Of a stretch of DNA of 64,000 nucleotides, positions 28,774 through 42,200 are shown piece after piece. Under the pieces are notes generated by a model, which ran no database searches, was not told the origin of the DNA, and worked only from the letters and a program-made list of their open reading frames with translations. The stretch is from Nereocystis luetkeana (Eukaryota; Sar; Phaeophyceae; Laminariales; Laminariaceae), in the NCBI GenBank assembly GCA_031213475.1, contig JARUPZ010000017.1, forward strand, positions 9,799,087 through 9,863,086. Direction: 5' to 3'. Numbering within the stretch: the stretch's first letter is position 1; each line of letters begins with the position of its first letter. The position numbers and the translations under genes were made by a program.

Positions 28774-31700
28774 GTAGGAGTGGAGAGAGCCAGGCATGCT
28801 ATGGGAGCGGTACGCCTGTAATTTACCGGGTGCTTGTAAGTTGAATTGCTCTATATATCGCCCTAACAACGAACGGTTTCGCAAAAAAAAAAAAACGTAC
28901 GTGTTTCCTGATGATGGGAAACCCATGGCCTACATACATGCAGTGCTGCAGGTTGGTATCGCAATCTATCATGAAACACACGGTATCGAGTAGTTCCTGA
29001 GTTGAGAAGACCCATCCGTCAGAGATGCTTCGGCCGGAATGTGCTAGCTCTGTCGTACTGTATACAGCATGCATCGAGTCGTAGGCAAATTCTTTTACCG
29101 GTATACATAGATCAGATAGAGCAAAAGACCATCATTATCAAAGAGTGTGTTCCGCTTTTCACCTGATTCTCCTGACTTTTTGTTTCTGTGATTTTCCTGC
29201 TTTAAAATTTCCTGTTTTGATTTCCCGATTTCTTGTATTTAATTTCCCTTCAAAAATACTACCAGGTACCTGGTACTACGTACTGCTCGTAGCGTTCCTG
29301 ATGTTTTGCCCTCCGTCAACGTTTCAGGTTGAGGAAAAATATTTTCTGTTTTCCCTCTGCTTTCCGCTTTCTTGTTTTCAAGAAAAAGAGGGAAAAAAAG
29401 AGGATTATTTTTTCCGATGATATTGGCCCCATAACGAATAACAACATATAACACACAAATGTACTTTTGAGGATAATGGGCATCAGTGCCTCAGATAAGC
29501 GGGGCCTTGTCAGTCAGAAAAGTAAAAAATAAAAAGAGTTGCCACCCCTATCGCAGCAAGCGTCTTCCAAACAAAAAACAATAAAGCCCTACCGACGCCT
29601 ATCATCGGCTATCCGGCCCAACCATGGCGTTTGAAATACATGTTTTATGAAACCTGGGGGGTACAGCACAGCCCATTCGGGTAAGTTCGGTCACTGGGAT
29701 TGTCAGGAGAGTGCAAGCTTCATTGGGATTCGTGCTACGATAGATGCACCCCGGAATTTTTCCGGGGCTCCTCATTTGGCCTGAAGGCGCTCCATACCCC
29801 ACCCAAAAACCCGATGACGACAAAAGCTAGAAGCGAAACCATACAAACAATCCCGATCCCTATATATATATATATATACATATAGCTACATCACGAATAA
29901 TTTGTAAACCTAACTTGCAGTAGTAGTGACATCTCAGCGACACTGGGATAAAGAGACCGGCCAGTCAGAAACATTTTCGGCCAAACAGTTCTACCCCAGG
30001 GCCTGTCATTACACTTGTCAGTGCACTGTATGTGCGTACGTGTATGCATCTCTTTGAACTGCTTATAGTGGTATCTCGGCGCTCTGCCCACTGCTGCTCG
30101 TGAGAGAAAGCAACCTCTTGCACGAAAACTTGAGAAATAAGTGTGGACAGGGGTTTCCTCTCGCTCTCCGGGGCAGAAAAAAAAAACCTCTTGCACGAAG
30201 CGATCAATCGCGTGAAGGTGGCAGATACGAGCGAAGTTTCGTAAACACTATAATACCAAGATACCATGGTAGGTAGACCCCTCCAGATATCGGGGAAACT
30301 ACACCAGGCGCGCCACCATGCGCGAGAAACCCAGCTATGTACTAGCAGGGCAGCGACACCAGCACCGCGAAAAGTTCTACCCATTATCCCAAAGAGAAGC
30401 TAAATCGGGCATTCCAGTAGTAGTCAGGTTGGAGGCACACGGGACTTTCTTGCTGCTGATAGCTTTGATTGCGCCTTTGCACCGACTGCAGAGACGTCGG
30501 GGGGGGGGGTGAAAGGCCAGTCAAAACGATGTACTGGCCGCCCGCCCTTGGAGCAGCTTCGCGAAGCGCCTCCCGAGGGCAGCAATAAACACTATCATAC
30601 TCAATGCGCACGCTTCTCCAACATTTGTTTCTCACCATATATATATCGGCTTTGTCACTGCCCTGCCACACTAGGGAGGGAGGATGTCGACGGGATAGAT
30701 ACGAATGAAGAACCAGACCAAACAGACCCCTTTCTGCTTAAACCGGTACACGTGCTAAGACGTTTGCGCCAATGTCGAAAAGAGTAGAATCGAGGCTGCG
30801 GACGGTTGGATTCGATGACTGGTGCTCCTGCTGCCGCGGCTGTTGTGCCTTTGTTCGTTCGTCTCACCCACCGTTGACGCTATTTTGGGGGTCGGAAAGA
30901 GTGAGCGCAGATGCCGAAATACGCAGCGCCGATCCCACTGATGGCGTGCGAACCATTAATTATGATGCTCGTGTTTTGTTCACTAGTCGTGCAGCGGGGG
31001 AGGGTGGCGTGACACGAAAGGGCGAATTTAAATTGGTATTAAAGTTGCTAGAGTGTTCGTCAGAGGGCTGCGGAGTGCGTGGTATGTGCCGGCTTGGAGT
31101 GTGCGTAACGTAAACCGGAATTTTCGTGTGCAAATATTGATAATCGTCGTCGACGGCAATATAATTTTGATGATTCTGTAGAATTTGCGAAGGGAGTTCA
31201 AACAGTTTACCCGAACAAGAACGGAAAGGGCATCCGACACTCATGCTATTATCAGTCATTATCTTCTTCCTAATATACCTGTGTTGATTTCATGACGCCC
31301 AAGGAATACCCCCCCTGGTCTACTCCGTGATATGGGCGTCATCGTGTAATCATCATGTATGTGAGACCTTTCGCTAGACCAACTATGTTATGTGGAACTT
31401 TATTCAAAATCATTGTGGGGCTCTTATAACTATTTCTAGGCCCAAGAAACCCGTCAATACCGGCTGGATAGATAAACACCGCTACACTAATCGAGGTCAA
31501 CCCCGCAGAATTTCGAGGGCTTTCCGGAACACTTTTTTCCGGGTTTCTAGGATCCCAGCTTGATTTTTGTCGCAACCAATCGGTCGTCTGCCGAGGTTCT
31601 TGTTCGTCAGAACTGCGGCAAACGAATCATGGACGTTTGCCGCGTTTTTGGTAAAAACAACATCTCGTACGCCCCGGGGGCTACCAACATGGACGGGCAG

Positions 31701-34406
31701 TCAAGCTACGACCACGAAGAAATCGAAGCACTACCTACCCCGACAAGATCATAAGAAAAATGCGGGGAGAACCCTGAAGAGTCTTTCCGTTTTTTTTTTT
31801 TCAATGTTCCGCGGTGTAAAACGCGGGTTTTCGGCCGAACAACTAAGTTCCCGGAGTGAGTCCAGAAAAGTTTCGCATGATACTTGGTCTTGTACGCAGG
31901 TGATGAGGGGTTCCTGTTACACCCTACTTCAGGTTAACAACGTCGACTATTAAGTAGCTATACCTAGTGAGTCACATTTATTTCCCTGTTTTTCCCTTGG
32001 TTTCCTTATTATTCCATTTCGTTAGTGTTTTTCCCCTCTTTCATTTTTTTTGTTTTTCTTCTTTCCTTTTCGTTCTTTCGCTTGTATATTCTTCTCACGG
32101 ATGTATGTGTCGCTTTTTCGCTTTTGTTTCCTTCCTTTCTTGTTAGTCCCCCTTGTTTGTGGGTGATCATGTCCTTCGTCTCGTTGCTACACCCCCAACG
32201 TGCGTGTGAACCTTTTGCTTAGCATCTTGTTGTTTTCCTCTGTCGGTTGCTTCAAACTCTAATCTTCTCATTTCGATCACGACTTCGGCGTCGATTTGTG
32301 CTTCGTCCCTGTCGTTTTATCGTGGACATTTTGCTGTCGCCTGCCGTTTAGCCAAGAGTCGTACATCGCGTGGTAGATGGATGTATCTGATACGTATGGA
32401 GTATGCCACAGCTGCAATACAAAGAACTACGGTCGTACTAGCAATGCGGTACGTCCGATCGATGCCGATTCAGTCGTATGTGGTGGAATTTCGTTGGATC
32501 ACATATCTCGGGTAAACTTGCGGCAGAATACCCAAACGCCGCTTCGCCGTTTCGAGTTCAGCCGAGGTTTTTGTTCTATTTTTTAACTTCATCGGATACC
32601 GAGGGTCATGAGACGTAAGAGCTTGTTGGTCGATTGGCATTGCACACGCACATGCACACTCGTCCACTGCACTTCTCTTATCTTCTCCTGTTCGTCCTCC
32701 TGTCCTGTTGGACAAGACAGACGATCGGCACTCGCCGTGATCACTATTTCTTCATATATATCGTCTTAAATAGTCAGCGACAGGTGCACCTACGTGTGAT
32801 GGAGTAGCATATATATCTATCGTATAGGAACGTACATTACCCGTTTGCGAATCTTATACGGTTAAGAGAGCGTCTTGTTAACATACCGGTTTGCGAATCT
32901 TGTTCGGTTTCGCGCTGCGTCTTGGCAACGTACCCGGATGCGAATCTTATATATATATGTATGACTACCCGTACGTAGCGGTTTGGGAATCTTCTGTATG
33001 GGAATAATACTCGTATCTGCATACCAGGCTAGTTTTGGTTGACACCTGGGCTGAGTTGTGTTCCTGGCAAAGCCCACTACCGCTCATTCAAGTTTTCCCC
33101 TTCATCTGAACTCACTTGAGGAGAAATATTGAGAAGTTCGTGAACTACAAGCGGCGTGCTCAACTCAGCACCGACATCCTTGTGCCCCTTCCTTACCAGT
33201 ATAATATATATATATATATATATATCGGTGCTCCCCTTTTCACGTGCTCCTTTTGAGTCATTTCAGGGCATGAGTGAGCGACGGCCAGCGACAAGATCGG
33301 CCCAGGAAGCCGTTTTCCTAGTGCAATGTGTCATGCACATACATCTAAATGGCCTGAAAGGCGTACGAGGAGGAATAATAGCTATTCTTCTATTTATTTG
33401 TTGATTTTGACTCTTTTCACTTTACTGTTGAGGTAACATTGGACACAAGCGTTACCGATGTCGGAGCCTGTACTGTGACCGCGGACTACATTGTGGCAAT
33501 GGGGTACTGAGAGAAAAGCAAAAGCAACAGCATTGACTGTATGGGAAGTATCGCCAATAATGGAAAGGACGCCCGTCATACTTTTGTGTATATGTTTCCA
33601 ACAGCAGGGAGCGCCCTTTGAAATACAAATAAATGTACGTCGGATCGTCAGGGTCGCTCGTCCCTCCGTGAGAAGAGTCGTTCGGATGCCATGCTACACG
33701 ACGTCGATCGAGACCTGCTGACATACTTCAACAGTCCCAATTATGCCGCAAACGTCCGGAAAAAGAATGTTGTTGCGCGCATATTTTGTCAAACACCACG
33801 GGAAACAGCGGTCTAAATCTGATGCCAACACCGGCAAAGACGCGCGCAATCTATCCACCAGAGCGACCCAAGGAGTAAGCCACACCCAACGCGGCCGACA
33901 CTGGTGGTACGGCTTGTCCACTGACGAGTGCTGCGACAAAGTCATCATCACTTGGGGCGATAACGGTTGTGAGTGACCGCGCCCCTACGCCCAAAATCGC
34001 TGGAACGGCACTATCCTAGTATATAACAATGCTAATGGGAGGCTGGGAGTACTCATCGGGTTGCAACTTTCCGCCCTGGTCAAAACCAGTTCTACGGTGT
34101 ATAGGGCTCCTCGAGTGTGTCCCAAGAAAAATATACCGTAGGCTCTATCCCTACCATAGCATGCGCCCGATATTTATGCCATTCCTCACTCCCCCTCGCT
34201 CCTTCCTGCTGTTGTTGCTGAGGTTGTCAACGCGTGTCGCCTCACACGGAAAACGCGTGTCACCTCTGCCACACCCGAACGAGTCACCAAGCAAGTCAGC
34301 TACAGAAAACAAGGCAACTCAAAACTCGAGCCAAGGAATGCAGTATAGTTTGTGCTCTGAACCGGTAAATCAAGCCCAAGCGACTAAAGCAGGTATGATG
34401 CCTATT

Positions 34407-34518
34407 TCGGGGGGACATAGTAATCAGGGCCAACTATGCTTAATAATAATAGTAAAAATGATGGAACATACACGTTTTTGTGTACATCATTGGTCCTGAT
34501 TACTATGGTGTCCCGTAC
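34407..34518. mobile_element. MITE-A copy, diverged
   Basis: From tttcggggggacatagtaat to attactatggtgtcccgta. Internal sequence is shared only in the taaaaatg and gtttttgtgta parts. Confidence 0.7.
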
Positions 34519-36007
34519 TAAGTAGGCTCTCTTCCAGCGTCTAGTTGCCGTCTACGGAGTGGATGCCACATCCCGGGCCCGGGAACACGCGTGGGACTCT
34601 AAAGCCCGGACCATCCAGTGGTGTATACCCCGAGGTTATGAAATACAATGTGCCACGGTGACACATCGTTGGGTGTGCTCTTGGGATGCGATGAAGCGTT
34701 TACACCGAGGTGACTTTAGGACACGATACGGCCTTTACACCGAGGTGCAATACTCTAGGTGGTGTGATAAAAGCAGTGGCTTCAAAGGAAGTAGGCTCCC
34801 ACAGTCCACGCACAGTCTAAGCAGGAAAGGGGGTGCAAAAGAGGGTGTGGTAGCAGCCAGTATTTGGAGATTTTTCTGTCACACTTCGCGAAGGCAGCAA
34901 GGGGTGTGTTAAACATGGGATTCGTACGACTAGCGATGGTTCGAGGTTTTGCTGCCAAACAACATATCTGTTGCGGGAACCTCAAACAGCAGATACAGTG
35001 CCTGGGTCGTCGACGTGTTCTCCAGCGAGAGAGTTGTTGGCGGACCCTTGCGGTGGCTTGTCGGTGAGCTGTGCAGGACCTTTGCGGCAGGAGGAGCCGA
35101 AGATGTGGGTTACAGCAGAAAAACACGCGATTGAGCCTCGATTGAGTACCGATAGCAGTGGCAATGGCGCCGCAGAAGAGTTGTTTCCACTGTGGTGGGC
35201 CTCGCGTCCGGGAGGGGCTTTAACCTCCTCGATGTCCGTCTTGCTGATCGCCACAGAATGCTGGGATACGTCCGCACACCGGTGGGTACTGCGTGCTTGC
35301 TCACGTCACGCTATACGACGCAGGTGCCATCTTGGGGGGTGACATACTGATTATGAAGCGAGGCGTTCTACGGTAGAGGTTCCCCCCAAATTGTCTGAGG
35401 CTCCTATGTCCCCCCAAGGCAGGTATAATGCGGAATTCAACGGGGGCAGACATATTAATAGGACCGATACTTGCGATATATGGGGCGCGCACCTTCAATA
35501 CTTAGATACAGGAATCCCCACGAACTGTGGTACTGGACGTCGTCCAACCGACGCCCGGAAAGAATGCCGTGGTGGTTCATATTTATTTGTTCCCCCCCTA
35601 TATGTGACACGTCTATCGTAGAGTGCCTCAAGCACGAATCCACTTGGGGGATGGTATAAAACGTATCATACTCCAGTGATACATCCGGTACTCGGAATAG
35701 TTCTGAGAATATATTATTGTACCACCCGAGTGGTAAACTCCCGGGTGTGTGTGTGGTGACACAACGGATAGATAGGGTGATACACACCGTCGTATACGGG
35801 TGTCACTCTCGCAGGCTAACATTCACGACAAGCAAAGTAAAAGTAAAGTTGTCCACGTTCCGTTGATCGGCGATTTAGTCTAAGCGATCAAGCGGGTACC
35901 TAGGACCTCTTCTAGCGTCTAGCCAAAGCAACGCCATTGTACAAAAGCTCCCTCTCTGCCCGCTCCCCCCCGCTCGGGTCTGGAAAGCAAACGTCAGAGC
36001 GTCGGCA

Positions 36008-36213
36008 TCAAAGCGCCACAGGCCTGGCGATGTAGACCTCGGCGGCAGGGTTGAGCCAGGCGTAGGAAGCAGCGGGGAGGTCTGCGCTGACGCCGTGTAC
36101 GCCGCGGTGGGTGTGCACGTATCCCTCTCCCGGTCCGGCCTCTGCGTTGCCGGATGTGGCGTCGCACGCAGGTCCCGGGATGTGAGTGCACAGCTCGTTG
36201 TTGTCCTCAGTTC
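36008..36213 (-). CDS. Gene 2 exon 6: C-terminal half of domain and stop
   Basis: Acceptor tactcgcag, stop TGA (tca at 36008-36010 on +). Encodes TEDNNELCTHIPGPACD through EVYIARPVAL. It is 206 bp like gene 1. A one-base-longer broken copy lies 7.7 kb downstream at 28101-28307. Confidence 0.94.
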
Positions 36214-39200
36214 CTGCGAGTACGGTACGGCAGGAAAGGGAGTACAGGTTTGCGTTAGGCCCTACAATCGTACGCACGGAATGTTTCATCTACAGTTCTC
36301 TTCGTCACTCGAACGGCTAAGTTGACGGCCTGGTGGCACACCTCCGGGATTTGTTTTTTTTCATTTTTTGCTCACATACATGTACTAAGAATGTTCGGTT
36401 CTCCGGTCAATACTATCGCAGCGGCAAGCAGTGTTTGCAAAGTAAGTGGAAACCTGGGAGTCAAATTGGCAATCCTATGACCAAGAGTACCCCCGTTCGA
36501 TGAACGCCAACTGATTGTCGGCCCTGGCTTTAGCACGGCGTCACGTAATGCACGAGTGCAGTGCTACGTACCGTAGCAACTGTACGTCGATTAGATAAGG
36601 TCGGGCAGGGTCGATCTTGAGCGCGAAATACTCTCAAGTTCGTAAGGCGATCAACCCTAGACTAATGCCACGGTCGGAGAGTTGGCCTATTTTCTGGGTG
36701 GTGGCTCGTGTTTTCCTGAGTGCTCACGCGACAAGCTCGGTATCTCGCCCAAAATACGTCTCTGAAGAATTATCTCTGCGGAACCCGACCAACTTTTTTG
36801 TGTGCTATATATAGTATCAAAAATAGTACCTGGTATACTATACTAGTAGTGGTGTCTTACTAAACTAACCGGTATACTATTAGTTGCCCACTTGAGGAGC
36901 TGAACCGGTCCGAAAACAAGGCCTTGAAAAGAAAACACCTATCGTGGGACTTAACCCCAGCGCAAGAGATGTAGATCCACACACGCCAAGAGCTCTGGCA
37001 AGGTTTATCGCCGTTGTTGCACACGCTATAGAGAACGGGTGCGCCTGCCATTGTCTTCGGCTCCTAGATCGAGGGGCTCCATCAAAAACTGGTTCTCACA
37101 AGCCAAAGGCACACAAGTTACCTTCTAGTAGGACTGCAGTCCCGTTTTGAGGACAGACCACTCAAATTTGAGCAGTTTGCCCCCAAAAACGGGGCTGCAG
37201 TCCTAGAAGAGTTGAGCCGATAAACAACCCGATGGCCTACGTCTGTAACTAAACCACGTTCATAGAACATCGCACGGATGTTGGGCATTTCCGCAGTTGA
37301 GAAGCCCGTCAATAATCAGTGAGTTGAGAAATGTTGCCTTGTAAGGCAAGAAAGAGTGAACTCGATCGTAGAACGCATGAATGCCTATAGATGAACCCTA
37401 CACGGCAGCAGCATGGCTCGCGTCATCCGCGTATATCCGCAACACTCCTGAATATTCCCTCAACTCGATGATTGTTGCCCTCCCTCCCGATGTCCTGTCT
37501 TCGTTGTGGTTGCACCAAAACAATCAAATAAAAAACGCCTCAGCAGCTGTGACATAGATATATAAGTTTGTTTTTTTTACCCACCTCTCACGTAAGAAAA
37601 GTCAGTAAAAAAAACGAACCCAAGCGCTGTAATCACAAGACAACGTAAGAGAACGACCGCGCTCGGACAGGAGGGGGGGGGGCTCCATACCCAAGTGTCC
37701 CAAAATATTTGAAAACAATGGGTAGTGTTTTTCTCTTACTCAAATCGTCCTGTAATCACAGTGCTCCGGTTGGTTTTCCGCTCTGACCTTTTTTACGTAA
37801 GGTGCCAAACATAATGTTCCGGTCGCCCCTGCCTCAGGAGGTGCTGCGAGACCAAAAAAAATGTCGTCGAAACTCAATCGTTTGGAAACTGCATGTGGTA
37901 TGCCGATCACTCGTACTAGTTTTACCGGGTTTTTTCACGGTCTCACTAACGGTAGAATAGGCCACCGACTTGCAGAACACAAGGAAACGGATGCCAAGTG
38001 TACGTGAATCCTCTTACCGGCATCCCACACAGGCGGGAGGATCTTCGACGAACCCCCTGTCTTGAGGGTTTCGGAGTCGAAGCCCACGAATCCATCGTTG
38101 GTGTTGACTGGAAGAGCAGGAGTAGCCACAACAGTGCGAGACAGTGGGGTGGAGGGGGGCGCAACGTTAAAAGTCAAATATCTGCAGGGTATGGGGAAAG
38201 TCAGGGCTGGTGCGGTTGGGCAGCGTATTACGTACAAGCGCACCGTGATAAATACTTCCTGGGCGTACGTAGGAAGGCGAAAGTTCAATTGTTATCATAA
38301 ATAATGGTTTTCTTGGCATCCGACAACACGTGGCACGAGCTTCAACATTGATCACACTCCTAATCACCCCCCAAAAAAGAAGCCACCGAAGCTCCTCATT
38401 TCAGGAGCTCCAAGCCTACGTTTTCAACTCGGTGAACAAATCCCATGTATGTCTTGATTGAGGGCGAGATTCAGAAAAAAATAATGGAAACTGCTAGAAA
38501 ATAAAGTTTTTTTCCAGCCTCATTGGGCGGCTCCTCAGTCGAGGAAGGAGATAATATGCTACTCCGGCTGTCTTCTACCCTTCCCCCGAACAAAACTTCT
38601 AGCTACCCCGATCGTCTACAATACAGATCGGATACAAGGGACGGGTGCTTACCGACCTGCAATTTCTCGGAAGGCTGATCTCACTTGATAGTAGGTAAGA
38701 AGATGAGTGCTAGATTAGAGGGGCATCATTTTGTTTCTGAGGCTCCTCACATTGAGGATCTCCATATAACTCACCCGAAACTGACTTCACCAAAAATCAA
38801 TTTGCATCCCGACGAATAATATCATGGCTCAAGTATGCCAAAACTGTCATTTTTCGAAACAAAGCTGGCATTCCGACGATTGTGGGCTGTAAGACGCCCC
38901 CGCCCCTCAGAAAACATTCAAGCGGACGTGTGCTACCTCTTATCGCAGCACGCGCCAAAAGCTCTACACCTCACCCAAAAAACGATTTTTGAGAAAATTA
39001 CATTAACGTAACCCGATGAACCGCCCGGACGGCGACTCAGCAGCAAGAGATAGGTGTGTCACGAAAACAATCTTTAAACGTCAATGGCTATATTCCCACT
39101 GCTTGTTATTGCGCGGGCCATAGTAAACAGGACCAAATATTGTTGGTAGAAATATTTTTTTGAGACGGCTGATATGTACCGGTAGATAGGTCTGTGACGG

Positions 39201-42200
39201 CCGGCAGTTTACAGCAAGCGTGCTGTACTACCGCTTGCAGCAGGTCTTGTGCAGGAGGTCGTCCGTACGTGACTGCGGGTGCTTGGGGTGGGAACATGAT
39301 GGAATTTGAGATAAAACGAAAACAGAATTTCGACACGTGTTTCGCGAAAACTAAGGACAGGTTCTACCGCTCTGTGTTTGAGAGGGATGTAGCGGGTAAA
39401 AAAGTGAAAGCCAGGCATGCATGTGATTTTCCATTGGTTAGTATGGGTTTGCATCACCACGTCCGCATAGGGTTAGTGATGTTTTTACGTTGTGAGCCGA
39501 AATGCATACCGGCACGTTTGCAGTCACGCCGGTCTTTGCTGCAGGGTCGTTTCAGTGTAAGAATGTTATCCAACATAGTAAAAGCCAACGATTTTGCAGC
39601 TAGCTACAAAACGGACGACTGACGAGCAGTTGGTCACCACAACTGAAAACGGATTGCTCGCAGCCTACTGTGTGACGGGTTTCGACCAAATCACCGGCAA
39701 GTCAGTTGTTTCTCGAGATGGCGCCCACCTACCTCGTCAAGCCCCATACAGTATACCTGGTAGCGCGCAAAACAAAAAAGAGGCTGGCAAGAATGACGGT
39801 CCCAAATACGAGGGAAACATGAAATTCAAGGGTCGTTATCATCGTGGAATTAGTGCAGAAAACAGCATTCCTCCAATACGAAACCCAGCCTAGGGTCAGC
39901 TTTTATGTTTCTTAGATGTCCTGCGCCATACCCCAGCAGAGCATTCGACCGCTTGTCGGCGTTTAGGCGAAGTTGGGTAGACTTACCGATCATGGTCGCC
40001 ATAGAGATGACCGCGCCGTCCCCGCATATCTCTTCGTCGACCTCCATGACGTACCTCTCTGTTACTCCGGGCATCTGGACGCCTGAGCCGACGACGTATC
40101 CACACACGTACGGGGCGACCTCGGGGTCTGCGATGAGCGCCTGCTCAACAGCGACACGCGGGACGAAAATTCGAAAACGGTCGCGTCACAGGTCAAAAGG
40201 TTGTGGGAAGTTTAACATGAATGTATGTCGGGAATAGGCGAGTCTGCTACACAGCAGTAGTACATGGGGTTGCGGAAAGTTGAACATGTCCCCTACATCT
40301 ATGGATGCTTTCTTCGTTGGTGGAGCCAATGTACGTACAGACGACGCGTACACGCCTCCTCCAAAAACTAGCGTTTCGAGACAATGCACGATTAATCCAG
40401 CCGCCAATACAGCAGTGCACTCACTACGTACGGCAGAGACCTATTACAGGTGGTACTGCTGGATATCGTATCGAATACGTCGACGTACCGAGGGGTCGAA
40501 GTTCCGATATCTGCACATGTATCGCCGTCGAACGTGTCTCGACCTCGATCGTAGGACACCGCATCATGCCCCTAAAGTTGAGCGGGGCAAGGCCGACGGC
40601 CTTCACCACTGTGAAAAATCTACCTAGAACAACCGTCGCAACGAGGTCATATGGCTCCGTGGGTATAGTACGTACGTGTACATCAGTATGCAACACGAGT
40701 GACGTAAGAATCCCAGAAGTAGTTTGAAAAAAAGCGAGAGGCCACGAAAGCATCGATCGCACATCAGCGCTTCACTTTGTTTCGGTTATTATGTGTGTGA
40801 TCTTCGATGGGGCCTTGGCTGCCCAACACTATTAGTACAACAACAGTGGTATAGGACGTGATGAAGGTACGCGCCCCCCAACAAAAAACACCCAGTCTGA
40901 GCAAGCTCGAGAATCTCATCATTGAGAAGCCATCCGTATTTATTTTAAGGTTTAGCTTGGGCTAATACATAGGTTGAAGCGAAAAAAGCGCACGCCGCCG
41001 AGGAAACAAAACGAAAAGCAATCTCTCAGCATCCTTGAACCAGTGATTGATCCTAAAATGTTTAGGTTAGGCTATTATTATTGGACGGCCTGAACCGCTG
41101 TACCAGGTAGAGCAGAATATAAAAAATATGGATATGATGTGCGAGCCATCAGAATAGGAGCACCAAACAGTGTTTGTTTTCTCACCCCGAGGAGAGAAGC
41201 GTCTCCGTCCTCAGCCAGCACCTTGAGAGCGTTAGTGGCGGGAAGACCCTCTTTGAAGATGTTGATGTCCTATTATTTGGCATACGAACCCCGACGAGAC
41301 GAGGCAATTGCAAGACGGCAAGAATAGCGGTCGACAAAGGCAGGCGTGCGATTGGGAGGTCAGGCTTCACCCGTCACAGGACCATTCGACAGAAAGATTG
41401 CAACGACAATGTGTCGGACTAACATTGTCGCTCGTTGCTGTTCATCTCAGCAAGAAAGTGGCAAGCAGTACGGAAGACGGAGGTGCACGTACTGCACAAA
41501 ATTGGCAGGCACGATGGGGCAGATATTCTCCCTGTTTATTGTTATCGTGATGAATACGCGCGTGCGTGCGTGTGCGTGTGCGTGTGTGTGTTTGTCTCTC
41601 ACATTTTTTTGGTTGTAAATGAGGCGCGTTATATCGTTTTTTCCGGCTCGTATGGGGCTCGTTATTCCGGCTCGTATGGGGCCCAGTATGTCTGAGTTCT
41701 TAACACGGGCAGAGGTGGGCAGTGAAGACTTTTTTGTTAGTGCGATCGGTTATCTCGTCGCGTACACAAAAATTGTTTACAGTTTCAGTTTCGTGTACAA
41801 ACAAATCGAAACAGAGAACGTTCCGGTCGCTTATCCGGGCCGGTTATCACGCGCAAAGTGAAAGATTGCACGAAGGAAATCTGGGGTTTGTGGAGCCGTT
41901 CTGCACCGTCTGAGTATTTAAAAATAAGGAATGGAGAAGAGGGCCATCAGCTTAACGATGGGTGCAAGTCGTTGAACTGCAAATACGAGAGGGTGAGAAG
42001 GGTCGACATAAGAGATTAATGATACCAGGGCCCAACAATGGGTGGGTGATCGACGGGTTGCAAGAAGAAGGGAGGCGTTTCTGCTGCCGATCGTGTGGAA
42101 CGTTGTCAAGAGGGTCGAAACGAAAACACGTACCTGTAGGTAAAAAAAGGCGAAGTGCTTCCACGCAAGAAAACGGTGGGTGGTGCGAGTGGTTTTAACC

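Larger units (their letters stand above)
25044..36007. other. Region between the two convergent genes
   Basis: About 11 kb between the two stop codons. It contains the orphan exon 6 pseudogene, one MITE-B and two MITE-A copies, T-rich stretches near 29.15-29.4 and 31.97-32.2 kb, and short (TA)n tracts near 29860 and 33205. I found no exon chain. A few splice-bounded open stretches, such as near 33264, are too weak to call. 3' UTRs and polyadenylation sites of both genes should lie at the two ends. Confidence 0.6.

Noticed and set aside
33264-33404. Possible exon after tcatttcag (SERRPATRSAQEAVFLVQ)
   Set aside because: One acceptor-like site only, no donor at a fitting place and no partner exons.
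34971-35342. Open frames on both strands near 35 kb
   Set aside because: Both look partly protein-like, but no family, splice partner or repeat copy supports either.
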